From Gloeothece verrucosa PCC 7822 (lineage in GTDB: Bacteria > Cyanobacteriota > Cyanobacteriia > Cyanobacteriales > Microcystaceae), in NCBI RefSeq assembly GCF_000147335.1, contig NC_014501.1:2061501-2125500 (forward strand): a stretch of 64,000 nucleotides of DNA, in the 5' to 3' direction. The notes beneath the pieces were generated by a model that worked only from the letters and a program-made list of their open reading frames with translations, did no database searches and was not told the DNA's origin. Every line of letters starts with the position of its first letter. Within the stretch, counting starts at the first letter, position 1. Of the stretch, positions 33,720 through 42,950 are shown piece by piece. The translations under genes were made by a program, and so were the position numbers.

Positions 33720-36005
33720 ATGGTAACTAAGTTTAATAAGTTTTCAGTGAGTGACCAATTTCAGGAATTTCCCTCTGAAGACCAAGAGGAAATTAGCAGT
33801 TCAAGTGCAAGAGGGTTGAACCTTAAACCCTTAATTCGAACTTTGATCCGAAAAGCTTGGCTGATCGTGGGGTTAACCACCCTAGGAACCAGTGGGGCTT
33901 TGGTTTGGAGTTTTCAAGACCCGGCCACCTACCAAGGCAATTTTTATCTCCTAGTTGAGCCAATTAGTCCATTTAGTAAAATGACTGACCCCACTACTAT
34001 CGTACGCAGCAGCAACGGCGTACCTAATGAGCAGTTATTTGCTTTGGACTATCCCACCAACCTAGCTTTTTTGCAAAGTCCAGGAATGACGTTTAAATTA
34101 GCTAAGGGGATTCATGAACAAAAACCGGCAAAAAGTATTCCGGCGATTTGGCTAGATCTACGAGAAAATCTTAAAGTGGAAAGACTAGGAAACACATCAT
34201 CCACTGCCACGAAAATTTTTGCGGTTACTTATAAAGGCGAAGATCCAGAAGAAGTCAAAACGGTTTTACAATCTGCTTCTGACACATTTTTAAAGTATAG
34301 TGCCGAAGATCGAGAAACGAGTCTAAAAGCCGGTGTAAAATTTATTGACCAGCAGCTACCTGAGATACAACAAAGGCTTAAAAAACTGCAATCACAGCAA
34401 GAAATGCTCCGCCGACAATATGACTTAATTGACCCAACCACAAAAGGACAAGACGTTCTGACTCAAGTGGGTAGTCTAACACAGCAATTGCTACAAGTGG
34501 AAGACCAACTCAAAACTCAGCAGTCACTTTACGAAAATTTACGACGACAATTAAATTTCTCTCCAGATGAAGCCTTAGCAGCATCCTCTCTCAGTCAAGA
34601 CCCTACTCGCGTGGCTTTGCTCAATCAACTTCAGCAAATTGATAGTCAAATTGCCATTGAATCCAGTCGATTTACCTCAGAAAATCCCACTGTTCAAGTA
34701 TTAGAACAACAAAAGAAAAATCTTTTAAAACTCTTAAATGAAAAAACTGAGGAAATCATCGCCAAAAATTCAATTGCTTTACCGGGAAACTCAAAGGTTT
34801 TAAATTATCAAGACCCCACTCGTTTGCAACTGATTAACCAACTTGTAGCAGCCAATAATCAAATTCAACAGTTGCAGGTGCAGTATAATTCCCTTCAACA
34901 GTATAAAACGCAATCAGAGAAACAAAGCAAATTATATCCAGGAATCATTCGTCAATATCAAGAGTTAGACAGACAAATCGCTCTCACCACTGATATTTTA
35001 AATCGACTCTTGACGCAACGAGAATCCTTAAAAGTTGAATCAGCCCAAGAGCTTCCTTGGCAACTGATCTCACCTCCTCAAATTCCTTTAGATAAAGATG
35101 GAAAGCCCATCTCTGAACCTCCTGACCGCAAAAAGAAATTACTCGCTGGCATCATGGGAGGGTTAATTTTAGGAGTAGGAATAGCCCTGTTATGGGAAAA
35201 ACGAAAAAATATTTTTTATAATGCCGAAGATCTTAAAGATGTTGTTTCATTTCCGGTGGTTGGCAATATTCCTTGGGATAGCAAATTAGAAACTTCCTTG
35301 TACGGAACCCAAGCATCACCAACAAACTCATCCGAATTTGATCCAGCTTTAGAAACTCCTCCTATTTTCTCGATCCACGAGAGAGGATTACTGTTTTTAA
35401 ACGCTTTCGATTTTCTATATAGTGAACTATCTTTTATTTATAATAGTCCTGCGCTTCATTCCTTAGTTGTCTCTTCTGTACAAGCTCAGGATGGTCAATC
35501 AACTGTTGCTTTATACTTGGCTAAAGCCGCCGCAGCAACTGGCAAAAAAGTGTTATTAGTGGATAGCAATTTAGCTAATCCTCAACTGCATTTGTGGTTG
35601 AATCTACCTAACTATAAAGGACTGAGCGATCTTTTAGTCGATGATGAATTAGCTTCTTACGATGTGATTGAGTCATCAAAAGAAGTGGAAAATCTCTATC
35701 TGTTATCAGCCGGTTGTGCTGAATCTCCCTCCACTAAACTCCTGTGGTTTCCGAGGATGCGTAGTTTAATGAGAGAATTTAAAGTCAGATATGATTTGAT
35801 TATTTACGACGCTCCTCACTTCTATGAATCAACGGATATTGGTTTTCTAGGAGCGCAGACAGATGGAATTTTGATGGTGGCCGGAATCGGTAAAACTTCC
35901 TCATCCATCTTTAAACAAGCCATGAGCGAAATTGAAAAATTACGACTGCCGGTTTTAGGGATAGTGGCTAATCATCCCTCGCCCCCGCCATCGGGAATGT
36001 TTTAA
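33720..36005 (+). CDS. Wzc-like chain-length determinant with lysine-less Walker A
   Basis: A 761-residue inner-membrane protein. After a cytoplasmic start, TM1 is at about 46-66, followed by a long periplasmic Wzz-type coiled-coil region (about 70-470), TM2 at about 475-495 and a cytoplasmic BY-kinase-type domain. In that domain the Walker A position reads SSVQAQDGQST (585-595), with Q593 where the catalytic lysine should be. Walker A' VLLVDSNLANPQLH and Walker B LIIYDAPHF are present in altered form, and the C-terminus lacks a tyrosine cluster. It should still control chain length and export, but kinase activity is doubtful. It follows the glycosyltransferase by 61 bases. Confidence 0.85.
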   Translation: MVTKFNKFSVSDQFQEFPSEDQEEISSSSARGLNLKPLIRTLIRKAWLIVGLTTLGTSGALVWSFQDPATYQGNFYLLVEPISPFSKMTDPTTIVRSSNGVPNEQLFALDYPTNLAFLQSPGMTFKLAKGIHEQKPAKSIPAIWLDLRENLKVERLGNTSSTATKIFAVTYKGEDPEEVKTVLQSASDTFLKYSAEDRETSLKAGVKFIDQQLPEIQQRLKKLQSQQEMLRRQYDLIDPTTKGQDVLTQVGSLTQQLLQVEDQLKTQQSLYENLRRQLNFSPDEALAASSLSQDPTRVALLNQLQQIDSQIAIESSRFTSENPTVQVLEQQKKNLLKLLNEKTEEIIAKNSIALPGNSKVLNYQDPTRLQLINQLVAANNQIQQLQVQYNSLQQYKTQSEKQSKLYPGIIRQYQELDRQIALTTDILNRLLTQRESLKVESAQELPWQLISPPQIPLDKDGKPISEPPDRKKKLLAGIMGGLILGVGIALLWEKRKNIFYNAEDLKDVVSFPVVGNIPWDSKLETSLYGTQASPTNSSEFDPALETPPIFSIHERGLLFLNAFDFLYSELSFIYNSPALHSLVVSSVQAQDGQSTVALYLAKAAAATGKKVLLVDSNLANPQLHLWLNLPNYKGLSDLLVDDELASYDVIESSKEVENLYLLSAGCAESPSTKLLWFPRMRSLMREFKVRYDLIIYDAPHFYESTDIGFLGAQTDGILMVAGIGKTSSSIFKQAMSEIEKLRLPVLGIVANHPSPPPSGMF

Positions 36006-36048
36006 CAATTTCGAGAGAGAATTTGAGCATCATCCTCTCGATTCTCTC

Positions 36049-37185
36049 TCATTCCCATAAGCGACGACGTAATGGTCCATTCAGCCGTTGATGAGTATCA
36101 AATAGTAACTCGGGAATATTTAACTGTTCTGGACAGCGAGGGAGACATTGGCCGCAATGAGTACAACTGTCCGCTTTCTGACCAGGAAACCAATGACCTG
36201 CATTTTTAAACATTCGATAACGATATTGGCCAAAATCTGTCATTTCGTAAGCAACAGCCAAATTCCGCAGACGCAAAACTTCAGGGATATTAATTTCTTC
36301 TGGACAGGGAAGACATTGGTAACATTGACGACAAAGATCAGTATTTAAAGTTTGATGGAGATGAGCCTCTAAACGTTCCATGACAGCCATTTCCGCTTCC
36401 GTCAAGGGATAATCTTGATCAGCCACTTTAAGAGGTTCGATTAATTCTTCTGGGTTAGACGGACCAACGCTGAGGGTAGTAATTCGAGGATCGCTCAACA
36501 AAAATCGATAATTGAGTTCTAGAGGTGAAAAAGGTTGACACAACTGAGATAGAGTAGGAGGCGGATTATAAAGACCACCTCCCTTATCGGCTGGAGAGAT
36601 AATAAAAATCCCCATATCCTTTTGGGCCGCTAAGGCGATCGCCTCTTGATGACGTTGAAAGAAATAATAATAATGTAGATTAACAAACTCAAACAAATCC
36701 GTATTAATCGCGGCCAAAATTAATTCTAAGTCTCCATGAGTAGAAAAACCAATATGACAAATTTTTCCCTCTTCTTGAGCTTTTTTTAAGGCTAAAAAAC
36801 CTCCGGTTTGAGCAGCAAAAGGAGCTAAATGTTCCCAGGTATTAATTCCATGAATCGCGACACAATCGATATAGTCTAACTGTAACTTGTGGAGAGATTG
36901 CTCGAGAAGGCAGCGCATTTGCTCTTTATCTAGAGTCGGTGGGAGCTTAGTTGTAATATATAGTTGTTCTCGAGGAATGGGGAGATTTTTTTTCAGGATA
37001 TTGCCTAAATATTGCTCGCTTTGACCATAGTTATGAGCGGTTTCTAGATGATTTATTCCTTGTTCTATAGCCCCTAGCAGAGTTTTTTCAAACATTGATG
37101 CGGACGCTAGGCACCGCATGGTTCCTAAGGAAAATACCGATAATTTTAAATGGGTTTTCCCGAACCGTCGATAGCGCATAAGCAA
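36049..37185 (-). CDS. Aldo/keto reductase with C-terminal 4Fe-4S domain
   Basis: A 378-residue oxidoreductase. Residues 1 to about 280 are an aldo/keto reductase barrel: the catalytic Tyr lies in ETAHNYGQSEQYLG, a Lys in ITTKLPP, and a His near VAIHGINTWEHL. The C-terminal part has a Cys-rich stretch CRQCYQCLPCPEEINIPEVL and a ferredoxin-like CTHCGQCLPRCPEQLNIPEL, enough cysteines for a 4Fe-4S cluster. This fusion is common in anaerobes and cyanobacteria; electron partner and substrate are not known. It faces the Wzc-like gene and lies in line with the DUF151 gene behind it. Confidence 0.88.
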   Translation of the reverse strand: MLMRYRRFGKTHLKLSVFSLGTMRCLASASMFEKTLLGAIEQGINHLETAHNYGQSEQYLGNILKKNLPIPREQLYITTKLPPTLDKEQMRCLLEQSLHKLQLDYIDCVAIHGINTWEHLAPFAAQTGGFLALKKAQEEGKICHIGFSTHGDLELILAAINTDLFEFVNLHYYYFFQRHQEAIALAAQKDMGIFIISPADKGGGLYNPPPTLSQLCQPFSPLELNYRFLLSDPRITTLSVGPSNPEELIEPLKVADQDYPLTEAEMAVMERLEAHLHQTLNTDLCRQCYQCLPCPEEINIPEVLRLRNLAVAYEMTDFGQYRYRMFKNAGHWFPGQKADSCTHCGQCLPRCPEQLNIPELLFDTHQRLNGPLRRRLWE

Positions 37186-37230
37186 TTTTCGTCTTTTAAG
37201 TTTAGATTTGAAACAAGAGACTAAGGGATT

Positions 37231-37734
37231 TTAGGATTCATCAGGATTTGCTCCTCCCCGTTGAATAAGGTCTTCAGGACGTAAATTAGAAAGAAACTCT
37301 TTAAAGGCTCGTCTTTCTTCTTCATCAGCATCCCTATCTACCGGAATAGAAGCATCAGCAATCACTTCTTCCATAACCCAGATGGGACTTCCTGTACGCA
37401 GAGCAATAGCGATAGCATCACTGGGACGACAATCAATTTCTTTGGTTTTGTCGCCGATTTTTAGACACAAAATCGCATAAAACGTATTATCTTGTAAAGC
37501 GTGAATGATAATACGTTCTAGTTCCATTTGCCAGGCTTCTATAATATTAACAATCAAATCGTGAGTTAATGGACGAGGGGGTTTTTGTTGTTCTAAAGCT
37601 CCAATAATTGCCTTAGCTTGATCTTGCCCAATATATATAGGTAAGGCACGACGATCTGAGCCATCTTTCAGCAAAACTATGGGACTGCGGGTGATGGCAT
37701 CCAAGGCAATTCCAGCAACTTTCATTTCGATCAT
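37231..37734 (-). CDS. DUF151 bifunctional nuclease family protein
   Basis: A 167-residue protein of the DUF151 family, whose plant relatives are bifunctional nucleases. The start MIEMKVAGIALDAITRSPIV is standard, and the core LPIYIGQDQAKAIIGALE and IDCRPSDAIAIALRTGSPI is strongly conserved. An acidic tail follows (VDRDADEEERRAF). The frame is open eight residues further upstream, but the ATG at 37732-37734 fits the family. It probably shares a promoter region with the divergent riboflavin synthase gene. Confidence 0.88.
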   Translation of the reverse strand: MIEMKVAGIALDAITRSPIVLLKDGSDRRALPIYIGQDQAKAIIGALEQQKPPRPLTHDLIVNIIEAWQMELERIIIHALQDNTFYAILCLKIGDKTKEIDCRPSDAIAIALRTGSPIWVMEEVIADASIPVDRDADEEERRAFKEFLSNLRPEDLIQRGGANPDES

Positions 37735-37836
37735 GGCATGATCCTCTATAATACACAAATAAATAACACAGAATTGCTCAAGATTGAATAGATGATTATC
37801 TCGCTCTTGATTTAGTTACCTTTCCAGGCCATCCTT

Positions 37837-37853
37837 CATCCTCATGGAGGATG
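37837..37853. promoter_or_regulatory. Short hairpin in the DUF151/riboflavin synthase divergent spacer
   Basis: CATCCTC (37837-37843), loop ATG, GAGGATG (37847-37853). A perfect 7-base dyad between two divergent genes; it may be an operator. There is no T run. I saw no FMN riboswitch signature before the riboflavin synthase gene. Confidence 0.3.
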
Positions 37854-37997
37854 AGAATTCGGCGAGTAATGGGATACATTCACAGTATGCCCTAGGATAG
37901 GGTAAAATAACATTCAACTTTATGAAAAAAAAACATCTTGTTCGTCTAGGACGCTATCATTTTTGTAGCTAATCTCCATTTTATCTTTGGAAAAGCT

Positions 37998-38687
37998 GTG
38001 TTTACAGGATTAATACAAGGTTTAGGTACTATTGAGACCCTCTCTCAAGATCGTTTTACCCTCTCAGTATGCAAGAGTGCCAGTCATTCTATTTTATCCG
38101 ATTTAGAGATCGGCGATAGTGTAGCCGTCGATGGCGTTTGTCTCACCGTAGAAGAAATACTTTTTAATGGGTTTATCGCCACAGCTTCTCCTGAAACTTT
38201 ACAACGAACCACATTAGGAAGACGTTCTCAAGCGGCAGAGTATGTTAATCTAGAACCCTCTCTGCGAGTAGGAAATAAACTTGGTGGGCATTTTGTTAGT
38301 GGTCATGTGGATGGTTTAGGTTGTTTAGCTGAAGCAATCTCTAGAGAAAAAGCTTGGGAATTAACTTTTTGTTCTCCCTCATTTTTATTGGAACAATGGC
38401 AAAGCTATATTGCTCGTTATTTAGTCCAAAAAGGCAGTATTTCCGTAAATGGAATTAGTTTGACCATCGCCGATTGTGATGCTCAAAGAAATTGGTTTAA
38501 AGTTTCTGTGATCCCTCATACTTATACAGAGACTAATCTCTCTTATCTTAACCCAGGAGATTTAGTTAATTTAGAATGTGATATTTTGGGAAAATATGTA
38601 GAGCAATTGCTCTCTTATCCTTCAGCTAAAAAGGATAAAAATACACAAATTTCTCTAGATTTTTTAACAGAAAATGGTTACTTATAG
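37998..38687 (+). CDS. ribE: Riboflavin synthase, alpha chain
   Basis: A 229-residue enzyme that makes riboflavin from two lumazines. The hallmark start (M/V)FTGLIQGLGTIE and the two lumazine-binding repeats are visible: AVDGVCLTVEE with FIATASPETLQRTTLG, and the second SVNGISLTIADCD with FKVSVIPHTYTETNL. GGHFVSGHVDG marks the active site of the first repeat. The start is GTG at 37998, directly before FTGL. The tail (KDKNTQISLDFLTENGYL) is slightly longer than in E. coli, as in other cyanobacteria. Confidence 0.95.
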   Translation: MFTGLIQGLGTIETLSQDRFTLSVCKSASHSILSDLEIGDSVAVDGVCLTVEEILFNGFIATASPETLQRTTLGRRSQAAEYVNLEPSLRVGNKLGGHFVSGHVDGLGCLAEAISREKAWELTFCSPSFLLEQWQSYIARYLVQKGSISVNGISLTIADCDAQRNWFKVSVIPHTYTETNLSYLNPGDLVNLECDILGKYVEQLLSYPSAKKDKNTQISLDFLTENGYL

Positions 38688-38881
38688 AAGATATTCAAGT
38701 CAAGCTATTAACAATAGATTAACATGAGTTATTGAGTATCTATTTGCTTGCCTCTTCCTGAAGAAATATTTATTAAGTAATCTTTTTGACAAAAGTTTAC
38801 CTCTAAGGGTCGATCTAATCTTAACTATTGTCAATCAAGATATAAATGATATAGCTAACCAAAGCCATAAGGATTTAAGCA

Positions 38882-39310
38882 ATGAAAACAGATACTTTAT
38901 ACAATCAGCTAAAAAAATATACTCAAAAATTCCTATTAGTATTTAGTTGTTTATTAGCTTTAATTGTTGGCTGGTCAGGAAATGGAATTAATCTCGCTAA
39001 TGCTGCAACAGGTGGAAATAATATTCCTCTGATTGCTGACTTTGATCCTTCTGGTATTCGTAATCAAATCGAAGGAAAAACCAAGGAAATAGAAGGCCGC
39101 ACGCAGAAAGACCTAGGAAAAGCTGAAAGTAAATTTGACGAAGCGGCTAAGACAGCTAACCGAAAAGCCGATGAAGCCACAGCCGAACTGAAAAAAAATA
39201 CCCAAGACAGTATCAAAGAAAGTGAAAAGGCTTTAGAAAAAGCTGGCAACCAAACTCAAGATACTGGAGAAGGGGTAATTGATTCTATCAAAGAATTTTT
39301 CAACAAATAA
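38882..39310 (+). CDS. Exported, highly charged helical protein
   Basis: A 142-residue protein with a signal peptide (FLLVFSCLLALIVGWSG, cleavage near ANAATG at about residue 41). The mature part is almost all K, E, D, A, N, T and Q with 11-residue-like periodicity (GKTKEIEGRTQKDLGKAES...), as in CsbD-like or late-embryogenesis-abundant-like proteins, so it may be largely disordered or an extended amphipathic helix. I cannot name a function; a stress or thylakoid-lumen/periplasm role would be a guess. A strong terminator follows. Confidence 0.65.
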   Translation: MKTDTLYNQLKKYTQKFLLVFSCLLALIVGWSGNGINLANAATGGNNIPLIADFDPSGIRNQIEGKTKEIEGRTQKDLGKAESKFDEAAKTANRKADEATAELKKNTQDSIKESEKALEKAGNQTQDTGEGVIDSIKEFFNK

Positions 39311-39350
39311 ACTAACAATTTTGTTCGTTGCATAGGTGTAGAAATTATCA

Positions 39351-39382
39351 GGCATCCTACTGGGATGCCCTTTTGTTTTTTC
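39351..39382 (+). terminator. Intrinsic terminator behind the charged exported protein gene
   Basis: GGCATCC (39351-39357), a 5-base loop and GGATGCC (39363-39369), followed by CTTTTGTTTTTT. A 7-base perfect stem with a T-rich tail. Confidence 0.8.
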
Positions 39383-39465
39383 CGTATTTATACGAATTGA
39401 TTGATAAAAGTTATTTTTTATACTGAGATACAGCAATTGATCATCTTATATCCTGGAATGTTCTA

Positions 39466-40320
39466 ATGAGTGATAGTACACAGATAAAACTTTTAAAAGA
39501 AAATGTCCTGTTATGGAATCAATGGCGACAACAAAATCACTTTGTTATCCCTGATTTAAGTGGCGCAAATCTAAGACAAGTTAATTTAAGTGAAGCTAAT
39601 TTAAGTGGAGCTAACTTAAGTAAAGCTGATTTAAGTGGAGCTAATCTGCATAAAGCTCAGTTGAGAAAAGCCAACTTACAACAAGCGCAATTAAAACAGA
39701 CTAATTTGTCTGAAGCGGACCTCATTCAAGCTAATCTATCCCAAGCCATATTGACTGATGCGAATTTGAGCAAAGCTTATTTAAGTTTGGCTGATCTAAG
39801 TGGAGCCGATCTCAGGGAAGCCAATTTATACAAAGCCTATTTATTGGAAGCTTGCTTAAGAGAAACCCGCCTAGAAAGGGCTAAGTTGCTCCGAGCAGAT
39901 TTACAAAAAGCAATTCTGATTAAAACTCAATTGAGCGAAGCCAATTTAGAAAAAGCTAACCTAACTCAAGCAGTGGTACAAGATATTATCGCCTTCAAGA
40001 CGAACTTTAGAGAAGTCAAATTAATCAAAGCCACCTTATCTAACTGGACAATTAACCAAGAAACCGAATTAGAAGGCATGATCACCGACAGCGAATCTTC
40101 AAAACCTGAAGAACAAAAATCCTTTGCTGAGATTTCTTTGAAAAATTTAATCTCCAGTGACGTTAATCAAAGCTATCAACAATCCAAATGGGTTTCACGA
40201 ACTTTTCCAACCCGCTTGAATAATAACCCATTATCAGAAAACCCCCAAGAATCTCCCCATAGCCAAGAATTGGCTCAACATAAATTAAGGGCTGAAAGAT
40301 TAAAAAACCTAATTAGTTAA
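39466..40320 (+). CDS. Pentapeptide-repeat protein
   Basis: A 284-residue protein. Residues about 28-180 are close to 30 consecutive pentapeptides of the A(D/N)LXX type (ANLSGANLSKADLSGANL and so on), which fold into a right-handed quadrilateral beta-helix. The tail (about 190-284) is polar, with no repeat. No signal peptide is present, so it is cytoplasmic. Such proteins are very common in cyanobacteria and mostly of unknown role; DNA-mimic (gyrase-protecting) function is only one option. Confidence 0.9.
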   Translation: MSDSTQIKLLKENVLLWNQWRQQNHFVIPDLSGANLRQVNLSEANLSGANLSKADLSGANLHKAQLRKANLQQAQLKQTNLSEADLIQANLSQAILTDANLSKAYLSLADLSGADLREANLYKAYLLEACLRETRLERAKLLRADLQKAILIKTQLSEANLEKANLTQAVVQDIIAFKTNFREVKLIKATLSNWTINQETELEGMITDSESSKPEEQKSFAEISLKNLISSDVNQSYQQSKWVSRTFPTRLNNNPLSENPQESPHSQELAQHKLRAERLKNLIS

Positions 40321-40421
40321 GATAACAAAGTAACAGAGAATCGGGGAAAGGCGCAAAGTAGACCTTCGTTTAACCTTTTCCCCATTCAGATAACCTTTTT
40401 TAAAGAATCATCGAACTCAGC

Positions 40422-41858
40422 TTAAGGTAGTGCAACTTCTGCGCGTTTATAAGCCTCATCTAGGACTTCACTGAGAGTCGGATGGGTATGAACATTAAAG
40501 GCGAGATTTTGCACAGAGGAACGAGTCGCGATAGCATTAGCCGCCTCTTGAATTAAGTCAGAAGCATGAATTCCAATAATATGAACACCCAACACTTCGC
40601 CATTGTCTTTACGATAGACAACTTTAGCCATCCCTTCGGTTTCTCCTTCGGCTAAGGCTTTAGAATTGCCTTTAAAATAGGTTTTAGCCGTAGCCACTTC
40701 AAAACCTTCCTGTTCGCCTAATTCTCGCGCTGCTGGTTCAGTAAAGCCGACATAGCTAATTTCTGGATGGGTAAAAGCGGCTGCCGGGATACTGCGATAG
40801 TCAATAGTTTTCTCGCGTCCACAGATATTTTCTACTGCCACAACCCCTTGTCCTGAAGCGGCATGAGCTAACATCATTTTACCCGTTGCATCTCCCACGG
40901 CCCAGAGATGGGGAACCGGTTCACCGTCTCGAAGAACCGCCATTTTGTCATTCACCGGGATAAACCCACGCCGATCGAGTTCTACCCCAATGGTTTCTAA
41001 GCCTAAGTTTTTCGTGGCAGGAACCCGCCCTGTGGCCACTAAACAAGCGTCTACCTCAATGGTATCGATAATTTCTTTGGTTTTCGCATCTGCCAGTTCA
41101 ATCACCACAGGAGAACCCGGCTTGACTGTTTTCGCCAAAGTTCCGACATAAGTTTCAATATCACGGGATTTAATTAAAATTCTTTCAGCTAACTTAGAAA
41201 TTTCTGGATCGAATCCTGGCATTAGGGTATCTAGGGCTTCGATCATGGTCACTTCACAGCCTAGGGCGGTGTAAATATCAGAGAATTCTAATCCTATATA
41301 GCCGCTTCCAATTATCGCGATCCACTGGGGTAAATTGGCTAATTTGACCGCTTCGTCACTGGTGAAAACCGTTTGATGATCTACCGTGATTCCTGGGGGA
41401 ACAAAAGGATTAGATCCCGGACAGAATAATATATCTCGGGCGGTGAGAATTTTTTCGCCGTTATCCGTAATAACACTTACTTTTTGCACATCTACCAATT
41501 TTCCCCAACCGCGAATTGTCTCTACCTTAAGACGTTTGAGACTGTTGGTGAGATCTCCTCGAATTTTATCGACTAAATTATTGGCATGATTGGCGATAGC
41601 TTGTTGATCATAATCAATTCCATTAATGTTAATTCCCAAACTCTTGAGATGATCAGTATCTCTTAACTCTCTGACTCGTCCGGATGCGGCTAATAGGGCT
41701 TTTGAGGGGATACAACCTCGGTTAACACAAGTTCCCCCCATATCTTTTGCTTCAATGATAGCCGTTTTCAGCCCACATTTTACCGCATGTAGAGCGGCTC
41801 CATGTCCTCCTACTCCTGCACCTATAATCACTAAATCATAATCAAACTGGTCACTCAT
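40422..41858 (-). CDS. lpdA: Dihydrolipoyl dehydrogenase (E3)
   Basis: A 478-residue flavoprotein that reoxidises lipoamide in 2-oxoacid dehydrogenase complexes and the glycine cleavage system. It has the FAD-binding GxGxxG ([13 protein letters not shown]), the redox disulfide [16 protein letters not shown], an NAD-binding [14 protein letters not shown] and the C-terminal catalytic HxxxxE pair ([15 protein letters not shown]). [13 protein letters not shown] marks the dimer-interface domain. AGGAGAGG precedes the ATG at good distance. No other subunit genes are close. Confidence 0.95.
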   Translation of the reverse strand: MSDQFDYDLVIIGAGVGGHGAALHAVKCGLKTAIIEAKDMGGTCVNRGCIPSKALLAASGRVRELRDTDHLKSLGININGIDYDQQAIANHANNLVDKIRGDLTNSLKRLKVETIRGWGKLVDVQKVSVITDNGEKILTARDILFCPGSNPFVPPGITVDHQTVFTSDEAVKLANLPQWIAIIGSGYIGLEFSDIYTALGCEVTMIEALDTLMPGFDPEISKLAERILIKSRDIETYVGTLAKTVKPGSPVVIELADAKTKEIIDTIEVDACLVATGRVPATKNLGLETIGVELDRRGFIPVNDKMAVLRDGEPVPHLWAVGDATGKMMLAHAASGQGVVAVENICGREKTIDYRSIPAAAFTHPEISYVGFTEPAARELGEQEGFEVATAKTYFKGNSKALAEGETEGMAKVVYRKDNGEVLGVHIIGIHASDLIQEAANAIATRSSVQNLAFNVHTHPTLSEVLDEAYKRAEVALP

Positions 41859-41914
41859 AACCTCTCCTGTATTTAAGTTTTTGATGATCTATTTTAGGCT
41901 GAAATTGATAACTT

Positions 41915-42409
41915 TTACTCACCCTTGCAGTAGGTATTAATTTTTTCTCCTAATTCTCGTTCTCTTTTGCTGGCTCGTCTGACTTTTTCTTGTGCCGCTT
42001 TAGCCGCAATTCTATCTTTAGTTTCCCAAACTTTAACGATTTCCCGAGTCGCTTCTGCATAATCTCGATAAATTTGAGCAAACCCGACTTTATACTCTTG
42101 TAACGTTGGATCACTAATTTCCATTTTTTCTATATTTTGTGCGGCTTGTTCTATTTCATCCGCCGCCGCCAACCAAGTTTTCATATCAATTTCCTGTCCA
42201 CTTTTTGTTAGGGTTTTTGTTTCTTTGGTTATTTCATCAGCCATTTTAAAAATTTTTTGGCATTGAAATGACTTACTTTCCGCACAGCCGCTTATTAAAT
42301 AATTCAACAGGATTACTAAGGCTATTATTTTTTTGGTTTGACCGATTTTTTGACAAATACCGCGTTTTATAAGCATCTTGACTAGGAGTTTTTTATTGAG
42401 GGTTTTCAC
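41915..42409 (-). CDS. Putative lipoprotein
   Basis: A 164-residue protein with a hydrophobic segment ending in a lipobox (ALVILLNYLISGC; Cys42), so it is probably lipid-anchored. The mature part is helical and charged (AAQNIEKMEISDPT, AKAAQEKVRRASKRERELGEK). The usual short lipoprotein signal would begin at the ATG at 42376 (residue 12). It overlaps the upstream small coiled-coil gene by 17 bases on the same strand, so the two are translationally linked. Function unknown. Confidence 0.6.
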   Translation of the reverse strand: MKTLNKKLLVKMLIKRGICQKIGQTKKIIALVILLNYLISGCAESKSFQCQKIFKMADEITKETKTLTKSGQEIDMKTWLAAADEIEQAAQNIEKMEISDPTLQEYKVGFAQIYRDYAEATREIVKVWETKDRIAAKAAQEKVRRASKRERELGEKINTYCKGE

Positions 42410-42671
42410 TGTTCAATAGTTTAACAAAAATCCGTAGGACTTCTGTTAATTGATCAAGCTGTTCTTTGGATTGAGCTTGACTGTCTACCAAAGTTTGCAG
42501 GGCTTCTGTTAAAGCAAATATCTGGTAACTTTGTTGTTGACTTTGATTTTGAACTTGAGCCGCTAAAGCATCTAATTTCTCGGCGAGACGTTCTACTGTT
42601 TCAGTAGTCGCTAGAACTGCCTCTCCAATTTTTTTGACAATGATTTCTAATTGCTGTAAATCGGTCGCCAT
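42393..42671 (-). CDS. Small coiled-coil protein
   Basis: A 92-residue helical protein (MATDLQQLEIIVKKIGEAV...) with heptads over most of its length, like the protein at 7856-8278. The ATG at 42669-42671 is preferred; a longer frame adds 12 basic residues. It overlaps the putative lipoprotein gene by 17 bases, suggesting that they act together, perhaps at the membrane. No function can be given. Confidence 0.6.
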   Translation of the reverse strand: MATDLQQLEIIVKKIGEAVLATTETVERLAEKLDALAAQVQNQSQQQSYQIFALTEALQTLVDSQAQSKEQLDQLTEVLRIFVKLLNSENPQ

Positions 42672-42950
42672 GAGTTTTTTTATTATTAGTTTTTGTCGAA
42701 TTATCAACTAATTTGTATGATAAAATAAAGTTGACTCGTGGTAGAGCAGAGATAAACAAATAGTTAAAATATTCTTTGGCTTGTCTGATGAGCATTATCC
42801 CGGCAGGCCGAAACACCTGTACTCATTAAAAATTATTTCTCTGAAATCACTAATTTACTTTTATAGCGCAAAGCAGGTAACAGGGAATAGAGAAACAGGA
42901 ACCCTTAACAAATTCTGCCTCCTGTGCCACTAACCACTAACCAGGACAAA

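Noticed and set aside
37759..37997. FMN riboswitch before riboflavin synthase
   Set aside because: The conserved RFN-element boxes are not visible; only a short 7-base dyad is present.
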